NCBI RefSeq assembly: GCF_000744285.1
Contig: NZ_JQLQ01000002.1
Location: 1,984,001-2,048,000 of the forward strand
Origin: Carnobacterium pleistocenium FTR1
GTDB taxonomy: Bacteria > Bacillota > Bacilli > Lactobacillales > Carnobacteriaceae
Direction: 5' to 3'
Length of the DNA: 64,000 nt
The notes below the pieces were generated by a model. The model made no database searches, was not told where the DNA came from, and was given only the letters and a program-made list of their open reading frames with translations. This document shows, piece after piece, positions 37,120-45,208 of the stretch (the first letter of the stretch is position 1; each line of letters begins with the position of its first letter). The translations under genes and the position numbers were made by a program.

Positions 37120-38464
37120 CCCATACTTCATCTAATTTTTCTACTGCTACTGCACGATGGCTAAAAATATTTTTATCTTCTTGAGACAATTCGGCCATTG
37201 TTTTACCTTTACTTTCAACAAAAAATAACGGATCGTAGCCAAAACCATTATCGCCTTTAGGAATAGTCAAGATAGATCCTTCAACTTCGCCTTCAACGAC
37301 TAGGCTGTCTTTTCCCGGTACCGCAAGTGCAAGCGTACAATGAAATTGAGCTGTCCGCTCTTCTTTTGGTACGCCTGTTAATTCATGCAATAATTTCGCA
37401 TTGTTCGCAGCATCACTTTTAAATTCTCCTGCATAGCGAGCAGAAAATACTCCCGGTGCACCATCTAATGTATCAACTTTCAAACCTGAGTCATCGGCTA
37501 AAACTACCATATTAAGTGCACGTGCAATCGTTTCTGCTTTTAATAACGCATTTTCCGCAAATGTCATTCCCGTTTCCTCAACTTCAGGAATCTCTGGGAA
37601 ATCACGCAACGTTTTTACTTTAAATCCTTTTTTAGCAAACAAAGCTTCGAATTCTTTTGCTTTTCCAACATTACTTGTCGCAATTAAAATTTCATCTTTT
37701 GCAATTACCGGATAAACAATCTCTTCTTCATTTTTTAAAGCGATAGCTTGATCAAAGGCATCATTTTGCACTTGAATCAACTCCCTGATTCCTTTTCCTC
37801 CAAATTCTAATAACACCGAAAGTTGGTCAGCAGAAAAGGTAGCTTCTTCACCTGTACCTTGAATTTCAACAAATTGTCCACCAGAAGTCATAACTAAATT
37901 CATATCCACATCTGCTGCACTATCTTCTAAATAATTCAAATCTAATACTGCTTGTCCATCCGCTAAAATCCCTACACTTATAGCCGCTACATTTTCTTTT
38001 ATCGGACTAAAAGTCAATTCACCGCTATCTAATAATGTTTGGATAGCCAATTTCAAAGCTACAAATGCGCCTGTAACACTAGCAGTACGCGTTCCACCGT
38101 CCGCTTGGATCACATCACAGTCTACAGTAATAGAACGTTCCCCTAATGCTTCTAAATCGATGCTTGAGCGTAGTGATCGGGCAATCAATCGTTGAATTTC
38201 CATTGTACGTCCGCTTAATTTTCCTTTGGCCGCTTCGCGAATATTTCGCGTATTAGTAGCTCTAGGCAACATACTGTATTCTGCATGGACCCAGCCACTT
38301 CCCTTTCCTTTTAAAAAGCGTGGGACGTTTGTTTCGATTGATGCACTACAAATTACTTTCGTATCTCCAAAAGAAACCAGTACTGATCCCTCAGGATGTT
38401 TCAAATAATTGGTTTCTATTGTCACTAATCGATTTTCATCATTTCTTCTACCATCTGTGCGCAT
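37100..38464 (-). CDS. rph-rdgB: Fused ribonuclease PH and RdgB/Ham1 nucleotide pyrophosphatase
   Basis: A 454-residue natural fusion. Residues 1-245 are RNase PH ([52 protein letters not shown]), which trims tRNA 3' ends. Residues 255-454 are the ITP/XTP pyrophosphatase ([51 protein letters not shown]), which removes deaminated purine triphosphates. The domains are separate adjacent genes in Bacillus; the fusion recurs in some lactic acid bacteria. Both active sites look intact. Confidence 0.94.
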   Translation of the reverse strand: MRTDGRRNDENRLVTIETNYLKHPEGSVLVSFGDTKVICSASIETNVPRFLKGKGSGWVHAEYSMLPRATNTRNIREAAKGKLSGRTMEIQRLIARSLRSSIDLEALGERSITVDCDVIQADGGTRTASVTGAFVALKLAIQTLLDSGELTFSPIKENVAAISVGILADGQAVLDLNYLEDSAADVDMNLVMTSGGQFVEIQGTGEEATFSADQLSVLLEFGGKGIRELIQVQNDAFDQAIALKNEEEIVYPVIAKDEILIATSNVGKAKEFEALFAKKGFKVKTLRDFPEIPEVEETGMTFAENALLKAETIARALNMVVLADDSGLKVDTLDGAPGVFSARYAGEFKSDAANNAKLLHELTGVPKEERTAQFHCTLALAVPGKDSLVVEGEVEGSILTIPKGDNGFGYDPLFFVESKGKTMAELSQEDKNIFSHRAVAVEKLDEVWDEWINR

Positions 38465-38505
38465 ACTTGAACCTCACTTTTTTTTGTCGAGCTTTCAACT
38501 CTAGT

Positions 38506-39324
38506 TTAAAATTTTTCTGTTCCTAATTTAATATGTTCAATGTCTAATGCCTCGTCGCCTAACCATTGAGAAGCTATATCATTAAACATCTGAGTAGATC
38601 CTGTGGTGAAAAATTTTCGTTCAGAAACTTCTTTGTTATTACTTAATTCTGCAAGATTAAAATAATCTAGAATAGTACTCACTTCACTAATTGTTTCTGC
38701 ACCTGAATCAATTAGTGTCACTGAATCTCCCATCACATTTTGGATAATAGGTCTCAATAAAGGGTAATGAGTACAGCCTAAAATTAATGTATCGATTTTT
38801 TTATTTTTGATTGGTTTTAACGTTTCTGCGACAATTTTTTTTGCAATTGCACTTTTGTACTCATTACTTTCGACCAAAGGGACAAATTTTGGACAGGCCA
38901 AGCTGTTCACAGATGCCAGAAAATCCTTTGATTGAATCATTTTTTTATATTTATCGCTATTTACCGTACCTTCCGTTCCAATGATTCCGATCCGATTATT
39001 TTTTGTTGCCTTGATCGCAGCCCGGCTTCCAGGTAAGATAACACCGATGATTGGTATAGCTAATTTCTTTTTTAAATCTTCTAAAGCCACTGCAGTAGCT
39101 GTATTGCAAGCAATTACAAGCAGTTTAATATCCTTATTCAATAAAAAGTGCGTCATTTCCCAAGTAAACTGTTTGACTTGCTCTTCAGGTCTTGGGCCAT
39201 AGGGGCAGCGGGCAGTATCTCCTACATAATAAATGGATTCATTTGGGAGTTGTCGCATAGCCTCTCTTACTACAGTTAATCCGCCGACTCCTGAATCTAT
39301 AAAACCTATCGCTTGTTTTTTCAT
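38506..39324 (-). CDS. murI: Glutamate racemase
   Basis: A 272-residue enzyme making D-Glu for peptidoglycan. Catalytic cysteines are visible in [12 protein letters not shown] and [24 protein letters not shown] is the N-terminal signature. ATG 39324 is preceded by GAGG at 9 nt; the frame opens five codons earlier. It heads the operon-like run murI, rph-rdgB, yfcE, cbpB, dapH, dapL, so wall-precursor genes bracket it. Confidence 0.95.
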   Translation of the reverse strand: MKKQAIGFIDSGVGGLTVVREAMRQLPNESIYYVGDTARCPYGPRPEEQVKQFTWEMTHFLLNKDIKLLVIACNTATAVALEDLKKKLAIPIIGVILPGSRAAIKATKNNRIGIIGTEGTVNSDKYKKMIQSKDFLASVNSLACPKFVPLVESNEYKSAIAKKIVAETLKPIKNKKIDTLILGCTHYPLLRPIIQNVMGDSVTLIDSGAETISEVSTILDYFNLAELSNNKEVSERKFFTTGSTQMFNDIASQWLGDEALDIEHIKLGTEKF

Positions 39325-39544
39325 TTTTAACAACCTCAATTTAGTTTCATTTGTATACTCTTCTTATTTTCCCTTTTTTCACACTTAATTTCAAGGGATT
39401 AAGGAAATTAACTTTAATAATTTTTTGAATAACTCATTTTTATTCGTTTAAAATGACTAAACAGTAATTTATTTTAAAAAGATAGGTTTCTGTTTCAAAT
39501 CACGTTATAATAAATTGTGAATGACAGAAGAGGTGAATGAGCAA

Positions 39545-40108
39545 GTGAGTAGAAATAAGAATGAACAACAGGTAGACCTAGAAAAATTTAATGATGCACC
39601 TTCCTTATTTGGATACGAATTGATTAGAGATATATTGATTCCAAATTTATTAGGAACAGATATGCATGAAATTTTATATTGGGCTGGCAAAGAATTAGCT
39701 AGACAGTACCCACTTCAAAACAGGCAAGATATTATTCTTTTTTTTGATAAGGCAGGTTTTGGTTCAATAGAATTGAGTAAAGATCAACGCACTAAACAAG
39801 TTTATACTTTGTCTGGTGAAATTGTGCAAGCTCGTTTAGAACATGTACAACCTAGTTTTAATTTAGAAGCTGGATTTTTAGCTGAACAAATTCAAATGCA
39901 AGACAATTTGTATACTGAAGCGTTAACTGAAGTAAACATAAAAACAAAAATCATTACCTTTATTGTAAAATCGGACACCCAAGACCGATTATCGATTGAA
40001 GAACCCTTAACTCATTTTATTCTGAATGATACTAAAGATAAAAAAAACAAATTTTTTGAACAAGGTGAATCGATTTTACCTTCAAGATCTTCAAAATATG
40101 AACGATAA
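39545..40108 (+). CDS. YslB-family protein (DUF2507)
   Basis: A 187-residue protein with the DUF2507 core FGYELIRDILIPNLLGTDMHEILYWAGKELARQYP. Function is unknown. The frame can start at ATG 39521, but that would leave almost no leader after the -10 box at 39506-39511 (TATAAT). GTG 39545 follows GAGGTGA at proper spacing and is preferred. Divergent from murI, as commonly seen. Confidence 0.86.
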   Translation: MSRNKNEQQVDLEKFNDAPSLFGYELIRDILIPNLLGTDMHEILYWAGKELARQYPLQNRQDIILFFDKAGFGSIELSKDQRTKQVYTLSGEIVQARLEHVQPSFNLEAGFLAEQIQMQDNLYTEALTEVNIKTKIITFIVKSDTQDRLSIEEPLTHFILNDTKDKKNKFFEQGESILPSRSSKYER

Positions 40109-40112
40109 CTAA

Positions 40113-40156
40113 ATTAAAAGAGGACTTGGATATTAATATCCAAGTCCTCTTTTAAT
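40113..40156. terminator. Bidirectional terminator
   Basis: An essentially perfect palindrome (AAAAGAGGACTTGGATATT and its complement) flanked by A and T runs, between convergent yslB-like and ABC permease genes. Confidence 0.92.
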
Positions 40157-40157
40157 A

Positions 40158-41417
40158 CTATTTTCTTTGTTCATTTTTTAAAATACTTAAAGATGTTTTC
40201 ATCGTTTTTATCATCCCGGCATCTGAGTAAACTAGTACATTTGAACGATACATCACTAATGATAACAAGGTACAAAGGATGGTGAAGACAATCATCACAA
40301 TAATCGAAATCACTATCCCAGCAGTGGAGACTGTTTCACTCGCTACCCTAAATGGCATAATGAAAGGCGTGAAGAAAGGGATATGGGAACCAATCTTAAC
40401 AATAAGCTGATTTGGACTAGCAAAAGCAAACAATCCACCATAGAATCCAATCATTGCCAAGAAAATCAGCGGTGTGACAGCTTTATTGACATCTTCAATT
40501 TTGGTTACTAATGAACCAAAGAAAGCTGCTAAACCAGCATATAAAATGATCCCTAATACAAAGTAAATAAGTGTTGCACCAATAAAACTACTTAACAATG
40601 TTCCAAGATCGATACCTTGCAAAAGTTCTTGGATAAAATTCATATTTTTGACAAAAGGATAAGCAATTAAAACCAATACGACATAGATAATAATTTGTGT
40701 CAGACAAACTAATAAAATACCTGATAATTTTCCGAAAAAGTGAACCGTTGAAGAAACACTTGATAAAATTATTTCCATGATTCGGGTACCTTTTTCAGAC
40801 GCAATTTCTGTCCCAATAATGCTTGCGTAATTAATAATAAAAATAAAAATAGCTATTCCAACAATATAAGAACTCCACATTTTAATAGTCTCAGCTGTGC
40901 TATCTTGGCTAGTTGCTGCACCATTTTCAAAATTAATGGTTTCAGTTGATACATTAGCTGGAGAGATTAATTCCGTTGCTTCTTGTTGTGTTAATCCATA
41001 TTCCGTAGCTTTTCTGTTTAATTGGATAGCGGTCAAGAGGCTCCTTAAAATAGTTAAATCCAAATTATCGCTAGATGATGTATCCACATATTTAGCGGTA
41101 ACAAGCTGATTTTCAGAGTTAACTTCCAGATAACCATCTAATTCTTCTTGCTCCATAGCTTCCTCTGCAGCTTCCTTAGTCGTAATTTCTGAATTAATGG
41201 TGAATTGATCATCTTCTGTCGCTAATAGTGTCTGTACCTCTTGGTCAGCAGTTAAAATAGCAATCTCAGGCGTATCATTTTCAGATTGGCTAATAAAGTA
41301 GACAATACCACCGATTATCAAGAGCATCACGATAGGCGATAACACCATTGTTAAAAAACCAAAAGACTTAACATTTTTTTTATAGACATCAGTCACGATC
41401 ACCCAAAATTTAGTCAT
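40158..41417 (-). CDS. ABC-2 type exporter permease (NatB-like)
   Basis: A 419-residue membrane protein: an N-terminal helix at 20-40, a large extracytoplasmic domain (about 45-175), then five or so helices with IGTEIASEKGTRIMEIILSSVSS, the NatB/ABC2_membrane_3 signature. ATG 41417 has AGGTGA and overlaps the ATPase end by 8 nt. NatAB exports sodium in Bacillus; substrate here is unknown. Confidence 0.88.
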   Translation of the reverse strand: MTKFWVIVTDVYKKNVKSFGFLTMVLSPIVMLLIIGGIVYFISQSENDTPEIAILTADQEVQTLLATEDDQFTINSEITTKEAAEEAMEQEELDGYLEVNSENQLVTAKYVDTSSSDNLDLTILRSLLTAIQLNRKATEYGLTQQEATELISPANVSTETINFENGAATSQDSTAETIKMWSSYIVGIAIFIFIINYASIIGTEIASEKGTRIMEIILSSVSSTVHFFGKLSGILLVCLTQIIIYVVLVLIAYPFVKNMNFIQELLQGIDLGTLLSSFIGATLIYFVLGIILYAGLAAFFGSLVTKIEDVNKAVTPLIFLAMIGFYGGLFAFASPNQLIVKIGSHIPFFTPFIMPFRVASETVSTAGIVISIIVMIVFTILCTLLSLVMYRSNVLVYSDAGMIKTMKTSLSILKNEQRK

Positions 41418-42309
41418 GCAGTTCACCTGCTTTCATTTTAAAGATCTCTTCTATCGTTGGTGGCTGTTGGCTGAAGGTAGTAATATACCCATCTTGTGTA
41501 ACCTTTTTAAAAATGGCTTTTCCATCTTCTGGATCTGCTAAATCAAGAACTTTTAAACCGTCTTTTGTAGTTTCAGCTTTTATCACTCCAGGCATCATTT
41601 TTAATTCATCAATAGAAAATGATGTTTCTAAAAATAATTTTTTTCGACCAAATTGCTCTCTGATCTCACGAACTGTTCCATCTAATACCATTTCACCATC
41701 GCGTAACATAACTAAATGATCACAGATTTCTTCAACATTATTCATATTGTGACTAGAAAAGATAATAGAAGCTCCTTGTTTTTTCAATTCTTTGATACCT
41801 GCTTCTAATAAGCTAGCATTAACAGGATCTAATCCGCTAAACGGTTCATCCAAGATGACAAGTTTAGGTTGATGGATCAGTGTAGCAATCAATTGAACTT
41901 TTTGTTGATTACCTTTAGATAACGACTTTATTTTATCTGTTTTCTTTCCTTTAACTTGAAATTTTTCCATCCATTTATCTATTTGAGGCTTGATTTCTTT
42001 TTTAGATTTTCCTCGCAATTGTGCAAAATAAATTATTTGATCTTCTATTGAAACCTTAGGGTATAACCCACGTTCCTCTGGTAAATAGCCGATAATATCA
42101 TAATCCGTTTTTTTTATAGGCTGTCCATTCCATAAAACTTCCCCAGAATCAGCTGTTAAAAAATTTAATATCAGTCGAAAAGTTGTTGTTTTACCTGCTC
42201 CATTCTGACCGATCATACCTAGAATTTGACCATCCGGAATCGTAAAACTGATATCGTCAACAGCCGTAAGTGCTCCAAAAGTTTTTTTCAAATTCTTAAC
42301 TTCTAGCAT
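41410..42309 (-). CDS. ABC exporter ATP-binding protein (NatA-like)
   Basis: A 299-residue ATPase with Walker A GQNGAGKTT (about 34-42), signature LSKGNQQKVQLIATL and Walker B LVILDEPFSGLDP, plus the C-terminal DUF4162 region common to exporter ATPases. Translationally coupled to the permease gene downstream. AAGGAGG precedes the ATG. Substrate unknown. Confidence 0.92.
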   Translation of the reverse strand: MLEVKNLKKTFGALTAVDDISFTIPDGQILGMIGQNGAGKTTTFRLILNFLTADSGEVLWNGQPIKKTDYDIIGYLPEERGLYPKVSIEDQIIYFAQLRGKSKKEIKPQIDKWMEKFQVKGKKTDKIKSLSKGNQQKVQLIATLIHQPKLVILDEPFSGLDPVNASLLEAGIKELKKQGASIIFSSHNMNNVEEICDHLVMLRDGEMVLDGTVREIREQFGRKKLFLETSFSIDELKMMPGVIKAETTKDGLKVLDLADPEDGKAIFKKVTQDGYITTFSQQPPTIEEIFKMKAGELHD

Positions 42310-42412
42310 ATCTTTTCCTCCTTGTATCTATGTATTTAGACATTAAGTCTAACAGACCTTCCACTAATAAACTATCAATAACTAAGTAAACTTTGTTTTA
42401 CCTAATTAGAGC

Positions 42413-42448
42413 TAAAAACGAATTAAGACAGTTGCCTCAATTCGCTTT
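42413..42448 (-). terminator. Terminator after the YflT-like gene
   Basis: GCGAATTGAG pairs with CTTAATTCGT on the minus strand (one G-U), followed by TTTTTAG. Confidence 0.75.
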
Positions 42449-42469
42449 TCGCATATTGCTCCTATCTAC

Positions 42470-43042
42470 TCAAATATCCCGTTGTAAATCTGTTCCGGGT
42501 GCTCTAGGCATACTTGGGTTATCGATTGGATGATTCCCACCGAATGTTCCATCCGATTCTTTTAAAGGAATACCTTCTATTGAAGGTGCTTCGCTACTTT
42601 TAGTTGGAATTTTTCCTTTAACGGATTCTGATACCTCACCAATAGTCGATAAAATAGGGTTGTTCTTATTTTTTATCGGTTTATTATTTGAATTGTAACT
42701 AGTTTGGTTTGCCTCTGTCTCTTCAGTGATGATGACATAACCACCATGTTTGATAGTTTTATTGTATCGTTCAGTAATCCCGATATCTAATTTATATTTT
42801 TTAAGAGGATTCTCAACTTCTGATTCACTAAATGTGTCTCTGACGCGATCCCATATTGCTTTATTCTGTTTGTTAAGAACAGGGTCCACTTCTGCAATAG
42901 TCAAACTTTCAATCGTACCTTTGTTTTCTTTATGAGTAACAACAGTTACATCCTCAGGTTGATAACCTTCTGTAATCAAATGTTCAACTTGAGCTGTAGC
43001 CTCCTCAACCGATTGATAAGCACCTTTGAATTTTTTCACCAT
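42470..43042 (-). CDS. General stress protein (YflT domain)
   Basis: A 190-residue protein with the YflT/general stress fold in the first 110 residues (GAYQSVEEATAQVEHLITEGYQPEDVTVVTH), then a disordered Ser/Pro/Asn-rich tail. Homologues rise under heat or salt stress; function unknown. ATG 43042 has GGAGG nine bases upstream. Monocistronic. Confidence 0.85.
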   Translation of the reverse strand: MVKKFKGAYQSVEEATAQVEHLITEGYQPEDVTVVTHKENKGTIESLTIAEVDPVLNKQNKAIWDRVRDTFSESEVENPLKKYKLDIGITERYNKTIKHGGYVIITEETEANQTSYNSNNKPIKNKNNPILSTIGEVSESVKGKIPTKSSEAPSIEGIPLKESDGTFGGNHPIDNPSMPRAPGTDLQRDI

Positions 43043-43139
43043 ACTTATTTGTCCTCCTATCATATTTAATTTTACAATATAATAGTACCAAATAAAGAAG
43101 GCGTTCCCAAATAATAAGTTTATAAATTTTGCACACTGA

Positions 43140-43404
43140 CATAATATTTCGGCTGTCTAATTTTTGATGTGAATAAATAAGTTAAATGACTCATCCAAAA
43201 ATTCTGGAAGAATAGGGTTGCTTGTAGCTGTGCATTGGATTCAGTGAGAATGACAAAACGTTGGCGCTTTAGCGCAATTACGGTTTGTTTGAAAATTGAA
43301 AGTCTGTAAGAATTCTTTTTAGGTTTCAGACGTTCCCTTGGCTCCTTAACAGACCCTTACATTCCAGAAGATTTTTCATATTGAATTATCCACACTATTT
43401 GACT
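43140..43404 (-). mobile_element. Decayed insertion-sequence remnant
   Basis: No open frame, but the segment has IS-like strings. At 43160-43185 is a relative of the CCACACCAAAAATT strings at 3.15 and 32.07 kb. At 43207-43228 AATAGGGTTGCTTGTAG and at 43380-43402 TGAATTATCCACACTATTTG recur at 60865-60924, where they are fused and inverted relative to this copy. AAATAGTGTGGAT recalls ISL3-family termini, from memory and unverified. The transposase gene is gone. Confidence 0.5.
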
Positions 43405-43429
43405 TAGAGTCGATAATTCCTGACAAATA

Positions 43430-43452
43430 AAAAAGACTACCTTTAATCAAGG
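43430..43452 (-). terminator. Terminator of the tRNA-like transcript
   Basis: On the minus strand TACCTT-GATT-AAAGGTA is followed by GTCTTTTTT, 11 nt past the tRNA-like 3' end. Confidence 0.75.
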
Positions 43453-43462
43453 TAATCAAGAA

Positions 43463-43555
43463 TGTAGAAGATAGGATTCGAACCTATACCTTATTTAAAC
43501 ACAAGAAAAAACAATCGTTTGACCTCTAAAAAGTGAAACACCACGTACATCTACA
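43463..43555 (-). ncRNA. tRNA-like short RNA (or tiny hydrophobic peptide gene)
   Basis: A perfect T-arm, ATAGG-TTCGAAT-CCTAT, is followed by CTTCTACA; the 5' end TGTAGAT can pair with it as an acceptor stem (one T-T mismatch). A short D-like arm GTG-GTGTTT-CAC fits, and the total of about 91 nt equals a class II tRNA, but no convincing anticodon arm is visible and CCA is not encoded. An extended -10 (TGGTATGAT, 43563-43571) starts the RNA at its 5' end and a terminator follows. The same RNA could encode 19 residues starting MYVVFHFLEVKRL. Confidence 0.4.
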
Positions 43556-43562
43556 TCCAATA

Positions 43563-43571
43563 TCATACCAC
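43563..43571 (-). promoter_or_regulatory. Extended -10 promoter of the tRNA-like transcript
   Basis: TGGTATGAT on the minus strand, about 7 nt before the first base of the tRNA-like segment. The -35 region (GTGCTT) is poor, as is normal for extended -10 promoters. Confidence 0.5.
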
Positions 43572-43674
43572 ACTTAGTACTTAAAAGCACTAATTACTTT
43601 ATTTTATGTGCGCTAATTGATAGATAGAACTTGAACTTTCAGCATTAATCTATCTGAAAAATAACTTAGAACTT

Positions 43675-43724
43675 AAAAATAGGAATAAAGACCTATCAAA
43701 TGACGGGTCTTTATTTCTATTTTC
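43675..43724. terminator. Bidirectional terminator downstream of heliorhodopsin
   Basis: Stem AAAATAG-G-AATAAAGACC with GGGTCTTTATT-T-CTATTTT, flanked by A and T runs. It lies 120 nt past the heliorhodopsin stop and insulates it from the tRNA-like locus. Confidence 0.85.
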
Positions 43725-43843
43725 TTTCACTATTTTTCAAATTTTTGTTGAAAGGACTTCAAATATTGCGCCTTTAAATTCATCACAGCAGTCTTTGAAA
43801 ATCATATCAGATGCCAAAAAGAACGATTTTCAATCTTTATAAG

Positions 43844-44635
43844 TTAGGGTTGCATCGCTCCGAAAAGGACTAACCAAGCCAAGATAGATTTAGCAACAAG
43901 GCTTAAGACGATGTAGATTCTTTCACCATAAACATAATCTTTCCATTTCCCAATTTTCTTGTACTGTAAAATCATATTGACAGGGAATGTGTTGAATGCC
44001 ACAAAATACGTTCCAACAATGGCCCAAACGAACCAAGGGACCTGATCAAAATTACCGTTGCCGAACATATACAGCAGAATGGCTATCCAAGGTGCGATTC
44101 CGGCAATGGAACCCCAAATAAATGGACCCCAAATGATATTTTCTTTTGATTTCCCAGTATTCAATTGTTCCATGACCAAACCGAATAAGTTCATCGTCGC
44201 ATTGACTACGAATATCAATACAAGCGATGCAATATCGTAGATACCGAACAAAGTAGAAATCAAAACAATCATAATCGAAGAACTAATTGCGTACTCAAAC
44301 CAGCGGAATTTATTGATCCCTTTTTCCAAATCTGAATTGTAAATATCGTTTAGCTTTTTAGGTATCGAAATAAGTGCATGTGCGCCAGCGGAGATGATTA
44401 AAAACGAAGCCACTAAAATACCGAATGGCAAGTCAAATAATACTTTCGACTCCAGTTCAAGTGAACTTGTCTCTTGATTGAATGCCAAATAATTTTGTGT
44501 GATTTCTGGCGCAAATTCTCCAATTTGTTGGATCACGCTCGTCGCCAAAAAAAGCATCGCAATCCCTTGAAGCAAATGAAGGCCTCCCATGATCATGTTG
44601 AATTTTCTTAATTTAGCATGTGTAATCTCTCTCAT
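43844..44635 (-). CDS. heR: Heliorhodopsin
   Basis: A 263-residue seven-helix protein. The retinal Schiff-base lysine is Lys249 in SLVAKSILAWLV (helix 7), and the counterion is Glu114 in RWFEYAISSSIMI (helix 3). His20 (GGLHLLQG) and His86 (SAGAHALIS) fit the conserved pair of type heliorhodopsin 48C12. Heliorhodopsins have an inverted topology, no ion pumping and a slow photocycle; they are suspected sensors or enzyme regulators. AAGGGG precedes the ATG. A terminator divides it from the gene upstream, so it seems monocistronic. No retinal synthesis genes are in the window. Confidence 0.93.
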   Translation of the reverse strand: MREITHAKLRKFNMIMGGLHLLQGIAMLFLATSVIQQIGEFAPEITQNYLAFNQETSSLELESKVLFDLPFGILVASFLIISAGAHALISIPKKLNDIYNSDLEKGINKFRWFEYAISSSIMIVLISTLFGIYDIASLVLIFVVNATMNLFGLVMEQLNTGKSKENIIWGPFIWGSIAGIAPWIAILLYMFGNGNFDQVPWFVWAIVGTYFVAFNTFPVNMILQYKKIGKWKDYVYGERIYIVLSLVAKSILAWLVLFGAMQP

Positions 44636-44860
44636 CAGTTAAAACCCCTTTCTCTTTTAAAATAAAAGCTACTCCAGCAAATGTGGACCGCTCGCTCGCT
44701 ATCTATTTATTAACTCTATTGTATTCTATCCGGATGGTTATTTCTACCGAAATGACTTTCTCACTAAGTGCACTTCACCCCACTATTTCATTATTTTGCT
44801 ATAATGCCCCACAAAAAATAAATCGCGGTACACATACTACTGTTGAAAAAAGTTAATCTT
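44636..44860 (-). promoter_or_regulatory. Heliorhodopsin upstream region
   Basis: The minus strand has overlapping -10-like TAGAAT and TACAAT (44718-44728), about 85 nt before the ATG, with only weak -35 boxes, so the promoter may need an activator or alternative sigma factor. A small tandem GAGC string lies near 44690. On the plus strand an orphan TGCTATAAT (44797-44805) points toward the terminator at 44861-44908. Confidence 0.35.
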
Positions 44861-44908
44861 AAAAAAAGCCGATAAAAGCTGTCTTATTAGCATTTATCGG
44901 CTTTTTTT
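44861..44908. terminator. Bidirectional terminator between the small membrane protein and heliorhodopsin genes
   Basis: AAAAAAGCCGATAAA pairs with TTTATCGGCTTTTTT. Confidence 0.92.
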
Positions 44909-44940
44909 GCAATTAATTAATAGTTATTGATTTATTACAG

Positions 44941-45102
44941 TCATTTTTCCTTATTTTTTAATTTCATATAATCTAGAATCGTAATCACAATTAGGATAAT
45001 TCCTGTAATTAATGAAATTTGATTGCTTTCTATAAATCCATAAACGAGTAAAATAATTCCTGAAATCAAAATAGCTAACGCAATAATTTTTTGTATATTC
45101 AT
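44941..45102 (-). CDS. Small two-helix membrane protein, unknown function
   Basis: A 53-residue protein starting MNIQKIIALAILISGIILLV, with a short turn (YGFIESNQ) and a second helix SLITGIILIVITILDY, ending in basic KLKNKEK. GAGGATAAAAT precedes the ATG. It lies 106 nt after uvsE on the same strand and before the terminator, so the two may be cotranscribed. No family recognised. Confidence 0.75.
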   Translation of the reverse strand: MNIQKIIALAILISGIILLVYGFIESNQISLITGIILIVITILDYMKLKNKEK

Positions 45103-45208
45103 ATTTTATCCTCTTTCATATGTGAATTAATAATTTTTTCCTATTACAATAAAACAGTATACCGCAATTCTTATTCACCATCAATCACTTCCTAGAAACT
45201 ATTTTATT

